In this document: positions 58,988 through 64,000 of the stretch, in pieces
Numbering within the stretch: position 1 is the stretch's first letter
Layout: each line of letters begins with the position of its first letter
NCBI GenBank assembly: GCA_029783825.1
Contig: JAREIK010010245.1
Location: forward strand, 167,220-231,219
DNA length: 64,000 nucleotides
Source of the DNA: Sapria himalayana
Taxonomy: Eukaryota > Streptophyta > Magnoliopsida > Malpighiales > Rafflesiaceae
Direction: 5' to 3'
Translations under genes and position numbers: made by a program
Notes under the pieces: generated by a model
The model's input: the letters and a program-made list of their open reading frames with translations, nothing else
The model's database searches: none
Told to the model about the DNA's origin: nothing

Positions 58988-61820
58988 ACCTCGCCCTCCC
59001 TCGCTTTTCCGTTCAGGAGCTTCTTCACCTATTACCAATGGCCTAGTCCCGTGTGGTTTTTTCTGGTCATGTTTTCACATTAATGAGAAAATATGTTACC
59101 TTTGACCTTGCAAGGTGAAAAGATGAGGTTCAATTCTAAGATAAAATGAATATCACTACTTGGTTTTCTACAAAGCAATGCCTCTTCCTAGTTTTGATTT
59201 TTCTTCTTCGTTAGGGAAATAGAAAATTAGATACATCAGAAATAAAAATTTGGGGGGGGAGGTTATATCTTTGGCATCACTACGACCCTATGCTAACCAA
59301 ATAAGTATCCATATTGTTCCTAATGAAAAGAATAATGGTTATATATATATGCAAAAACACCTCGTGGTATTGATATGATCAGATAGTCGATATGTGATAT
59401 CATCACCATATCTAGGCTTTTAAATGCAACTCTCATCATTCTAGAGATACGAGAAAGTCTCCATTCAAAAGGCATCAATCACACAATTAGGAGTTTTTCC
59501 TATCTCTATGATGAGTAGGAATTCAAAACATCTCTTAGAAATGATGTACTATTTGTCAAGAATTTTTCTGGGAAACTGAAGAAGGCTAGGAGAAGGAAGT
59601 AGTTCCCCAGAATTAAACCCAAAAATTCTGCTTTCCTGATTATTATATCAAAGAAATTTTGCCCAAGTTAAAGAGGGCTAGGGTTATTGGATTGATTCTG
59701 ACAAGTGGAGGATGCTTGATGGAAATGCAGTGGTGATTGAAGTTGGTCTGTGCTCCAACTCTCCTCCTTTGTCACACACCTAAAGTGTGTGAAAAAATTG
59801 TGTGGGTAGGTGTCGATGCTCATTGAGGTCATGCCATGAAAGTGTTGTACTACTAGAATTCTTGTGGTGGTTGACATCTATGCAAAATGCATAGTGCACA
59901 CTTTGGCACAATTTAGTAGTCGCACAGGATCTGCATAGATTTTGCATAGTATGTTCTCACACATTTTAGTGCATTATTTGCACATTAAGTCCATGTAGCA
60001 TTGGTGATTGATGTTTGACAAAATTTTCTTGCTCAAAGAACAAAGTTTGTAACTTGCAGACAGATGAAGCATATAGACATGAAAGGGTTCCAATTCTAAT
60101 ATCGAATTGTAGAAGATGGCCAATGGTGCTTATGGTACTAAGTTAGAGGTTTAGTAGGGGCTTCCAATACGGAAATAAATGGTTTTGTGATGGATTGTCT
60201 GTCATTGGAATTTGGAATGATGGAAAAGAAATGTTATCCTCCTGATGTCGCTAGGAGATTATTTTTTTTAGTTTTTTTTGTCATTTTTCCAAATTTGGTC
60301 AATTCTTCACGTGGAATGTCTGAGCTCTAGAGACTTAGATGCTGGGTTGCATTCCTCTCCCTTCAATTTAGGTAGGAAATTCAGTGCTTGGCCTCCAAAT
60401 GTTCAGAGGTTACAAGCGTGGGGCCAACCTTTCATTGCTATCATCATGGATTGGTCAGATAAACTATAGCTTCCAAGGCTGTGTAGGGGTTTTCCAGGCT
60501 AGTTATTTGTGACTTTTATCTTATCAGATATTCACATCGAACTCATACAACATATAGGATGCACATGATCAAGCTGAGGATTCTTAGTGAGGAGGCAATG
60601 GTAGATTCCTACTTGTGTCAAGAAAATGGGTCATGTCCTCTCATGTCAGAAGAGTTTAAAATTCTTCTTTGAGAATTCAGTTTCCCCTCCAAAACCATCA
60701 TATATATATAGAGTCAAAAACTCTTGGAGGTCAGCTTGTCCTAATTCCATTGCATGCCATGTTTGCCAACTCATTGGACCGCACTTACATGTGCAACAAA
60801 CAATAGCTGTCTGACTTAGTTGGGCTAGAAACTCACCTTTCTGCACTTCTTTCCAACAACCACCTGCAAGAATGGAGCAGAAACCGAGAGAAGAGTGGAA
60901 GATGGCTGGCCCATGGCTTCGGCCACTCCCTCTTCCACCAAACTACCCCGTGTATCAGCATGAGAAAGAAGGCTGGTGTGGCTGGGTCACAGAGGACCGA
61001 CACAAGACCCAGAGCCTTCTCCTATTGATCTGAGAAACCAAACTCACTAATTGCTCTAGGATGCGATTGATTATGTAGTCCTCCATAGAAGCCGATGCCT
61101 TCTGTCCTGGTTTCCACGACACTAGGAATGGGCAGCTGATTTCGCCAGCTAGGTCATGGGTCACCGTTTTATACCTGATGCCTTCATCCAGAACATTTTA
61201 ACCTGACCAGCCTTTTCAGAGAAACAGTTGAGAAAAGGTATCATCACAAAAAAAACTGGACCCTACTGGTGCAACAACACTTGAACAGAACCTTCGGGGA
61301 AGATGGGCTTGTCTAGCTATCTCATGGGGCAATGCCAGCTTCTTTCTTATCTTCATCCTCTCCCTGAAAGATCTTGCAGAATATCTCTAGCAAATGCAGA
61401 GTTCCCCCCTACTGTGAGTGGCCCTGATGGCTGAATTCTATTTGGGGGCGAGGATGAATTCTCGAGTGGATGCAACAGCAGCCCAAACCCATTCTGGTAG
61501 ACACTGAATTGGTTGAACCAGGCAAGCCAAATGGCCATTGATTCTGGACTCAAGACTGCAATCTAATCAACATGATTTTGATGCTGTTCTTTCCAAAACA
61601 ACTTTTTCTTTTCCTTTTGATTAAGATAACGAATGGGTTCTAATGACAAGTTAAACTTCATACATACATAATACATATGTTATATAAGTATGTATGTATA
61701 TATATGACAAGTTTTGAGTTGTAGATGATTAAGGAAGGTGTTTTAATGGAATTTTGAGTGGGATCTTAGGGTGATATTTTTTTTGAAAATTTTCATTTAT
61801 TATAAAAACTCTTTGAGAAA
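58988..61820. other. Unassigned island between arrays
   Basis: About 2.8 kb of balanced-composition DNA with no recognised gene. The best frames are short and without domains: minus 60955-61164 and 61353-61553, plus 60278-60469 and 60626-60814. The last ~70 bp (TGATATTTTTTTTG, TTATTATAAAAACTCTTTG, then A-rich, then array) loosely resembles the LINE 3' block. The island may therefore be the 3' region of a diverged LINE copy, but this is weak. Confidence 0.4.
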
Positions 61821-63765
61821 AAAAAGAAGAATAAAAGAATAAGAAGAATAGGAAAAATTAAAAGAATAGAAAAATGAAAAAGAATAAGAAGTATAGGAAG
61901 AATTAAAAGAATAGAAAAAATAAAAAGAATAAGAAGAATAAGAAGAATAAAAAGAATAAGAAGAATAAGAAGAATAAGAAGAATAAGAAGAATAAGAAGG
62001 ATAAGAAGAATAAGAAGAATAAGAAGAATAAGAAGGATAAGAAGAATAAGAAGAATAAGAAGAATAAGAAGGATAAGAAGGATAAGAAGAATAAGAAGAA
62101 TAAGAAGAATAAGAAGTAAAAGAAGGATAATAAGGATAAGAAGGATAAGAAGAATAAAAAGAATAAGAAGAATAAGAAGAATAAGAAGAATTAGTAGAAA
62201 AATAAAAATAAAAAGAAAAAGAAGAAGAAGAAGAAGAATAATAATAATATGATGATAAAAACTATAAAAAAAATAAAAAGTGTAAATAGAATAAAAAGTA
62301 TAAAAAAGTATAAAAATAATAAGAAGAATAAGAAGAAAAAAAGTATAAGAAGAATAAAAATAATAATAATAAATAGAATAGAAGAATAAATGAATAGAAG
62401 AATAAGAAGAAGAAGAAGAATAAGAAGAAAAAAAGAATAAAAGAATAAGAAGAAATGAAGAATAAGAAGAATAAAATGAATAAGAAGAATAAAAAGAATA
62501 AGAAGAATAAAAGAATAAGAAGAATAAAAAGAATAAGAAGAAAAAAAATTATACGTATAAGAAGAATAAGAATATTAAGAAGATTAAGAAGAATTAGAAG
62601 AATAAGAAGAATAAGAAGAATAAGAAGAATAAGAGAATAAGAAGAGTAAGAAGAATACGAAGAATAAGAAGAATACGAAGAATAAGAAGAATATGAAGAA
62701 TAAGAATAATATGAAGAATATGAAGAATAAGAAGAATAGAATATAAAAAAATATGAAGAATATAAATAATAACAAGATAAGATAAAAGAAAATTATGAAG
62801 AACAAAGAAAATAAGAAGAATAAGAAGAATAAGAATATTATAAGAATTAGAAGAATTATAAGAATTAGAATAATTAAAAGAATAGAAGAATTAGAAAAAT
62901 TAGAAGAATTAGATGAATAGATGAATAAAAAGAATAAGAAGTATAAGAATAATAAAAAAAATAAGAAGAAAAAGAAGAATTATAAGAATAAGAATATAAG
63001 AAGATTTAGAAGATAAGAAGAATAAAAGAATAAGAAGAATAAAATAATAAGAAGAATATAAAATGTAAAATAATAAGAATAAAAAGAATAAGAAAATTAA
63101 TAAGAATAAGTAGAATAAGAAGATTAAAAAAGAATAAGCAGAATAAGAAGAATAAGAAGAATATGAAGAATATGAAGAATAAGAAGATAAGAATAAGAAG
63201 AATAATAAGAATAAAAGAATAATATGAAGAATATAAAGAATAACAAGAATAAGAATAAAAAGAAAAATAAGAAGAATAAAAAAAATAAGAAGAATAAGAA
63301 GAATAAGAAAAATAAGAATAAGTATAAAAATTACAAGAAATATAAGAATTAGAAGAATTAGAAGAATTAGGAAGATTAGAAGAATAAGAAGAATAAGAAG
63401 AATAAGAAGAATAAGAAGAATAAGAAGAATAAGAAGAATAAGAACAATAAGAAGAATAAGAATAATAAGAAGAATAAAAAAATAAAAATAAGAAGAATAA
63501 GAAGAATAATAAGAATTGAAAGAATAAGAAGAATAACAAGAATAAGAAAAATAAAAAGTATAGAAGAATATAAAGAATAAAAAAGAATAAGAAAAATAAA
63601 AAGAGAATAAGAAGAATAATATAAATAGAAGAATAAAAAGAATAAAAAAAATAAGAAGAATAAGAAGAATAAGAACAATAAAAAGAATAAGAACAATAAG
63701 ATGTATAAGAAGTATAAGAAGAATAAAAAGAATAAGGAGAATAAGATAAATAAGAAGAAGAAGAA

Positions 63766-63797
<32 letters not shown>

Positions 63798-63945
63798 GTA
63801 GTAGTAGAAAGACTAAGAAGAATAAGATGAATAAGAAAAATTAGAAGAATTAGAAGAATAAGAAGAATAAGAAGGTTAAGAAGAATAAGAAGGTTAAGAA
63901 GAATAAGAAGAATACAAAAAAAAAAGAATAAGATGAATAAGAAGA
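61821..63945. repeat. (AAGAATAAG)n array, 2.1 kb
   Basis: Purine-rich 9-bp array with a regular block at about 61925-62105 that includes an AAGGATAAG variant, and an (AAT)n/(AGT)n run near 63768-63808. It ends at 63945, where a CACTA-type terminus starts. Confidence 0.94.
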
Positions 63946-64000
63946 CACCACAAGAAAAATTCTCAAATAGCTAGGAAAATCCCCATTAAATGGGAGCTTT
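63946..64000 (+). mobile_element. CACTA left-type terminus, runs off the window
   Basis: CACCACAAGAAAAATTCTCA, then AATAGCTAGG and CATTAAATGGGAGC. This is the same order as the ends at 1436 and 6993. Only 55 bp is visible. It abuts the array without any spacer. Confidence 0.85.

Noticed and set aside
60955..61553. Two minus-strand ORFs as parts of a host gene
   Set aside because: Short, different in composition, no recognisable domain or splice structure; kept only as part of the unassigned island.

Overview
The window is plant nuclear DNA made almost wholly of transposable elements and simple repeats. I recognise no host gene, rRNA, tRNA or CRISPR array. Four element classes point to a flowering plant: an En/Spm-type CACTA transposon (TNP2 and Transposase_24 families), a BED-finger hAT transposon, a Ty3/gypsy LTR retrotransposon of the Del/Tekay type, and a plant L1-type LINE whose ORF1 has a DUF4283-like domain and whose ORF2 ends in RNase H. 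Species, or monocot versus eudicot, cannot be decided. All coding regions carry stops or frameshifts, so no element here looks able to move by itself.

Layout. 1-1435: degenerate (TTCTTATTC)n array. 1436-4638: a chimera that begins with a CACTA terminus and ends with a hAT terminus. 4640-6012: a second array, which is the tail of a minus-strand LINE end at 6013. 6993-25781: a large CACTA copy holding a nested hAT (10359-13842), palindromic and 279-bp tandem repeats, a minus-strand Transposase_24 gene (15945-17743), a minus-strand TNP2 gene (17883-21599) and AT-rich tandem repeats. 25782-30860: AT-rich DNA with one unexplained ORF (28282-28776) and a 642-bp tandem duplication. 30860-31777: a second CACTA right end with dense subterminal repeats. 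31778-33223: array. 33224-33590: an inverted CACTA end. 33591-35045: a 5'-truncated LINE, followed by its array, which is split by the Ty3/gypsy element (35626-43845, flanked by ATAAG). 44005-45375: LINE 3' region, then array. 47796-54240: a near full-length LINE, then array. 55976-56056: a very short LINE end, then array to 58987. 58988-61820: an island of unassigned DNA. 61821-63945: array, ended at 63946 by another CACTA terminus.

The most interesting structure is the link between the LINE and the 9-bp arrays. Five separate LINE 3' ends (four on plus, one on minus) share a terminal block with the core AGAGGGTTATAATTAATAAA. In every case this block is followed, in the same polarity, by a kilobase-scale (AAGAATAAG)n array in place of a plain poly(A) tail. 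Several copies are also preceded by an array of the same polarity, as if new copies land in the tails of older ones. CACTA termini also abut these arrays at four of the five or six termini seen. The arrays make up roughly a fifth of the window. Because their unit is 9 bp they keep reading frames open and create many spurious ORFs.
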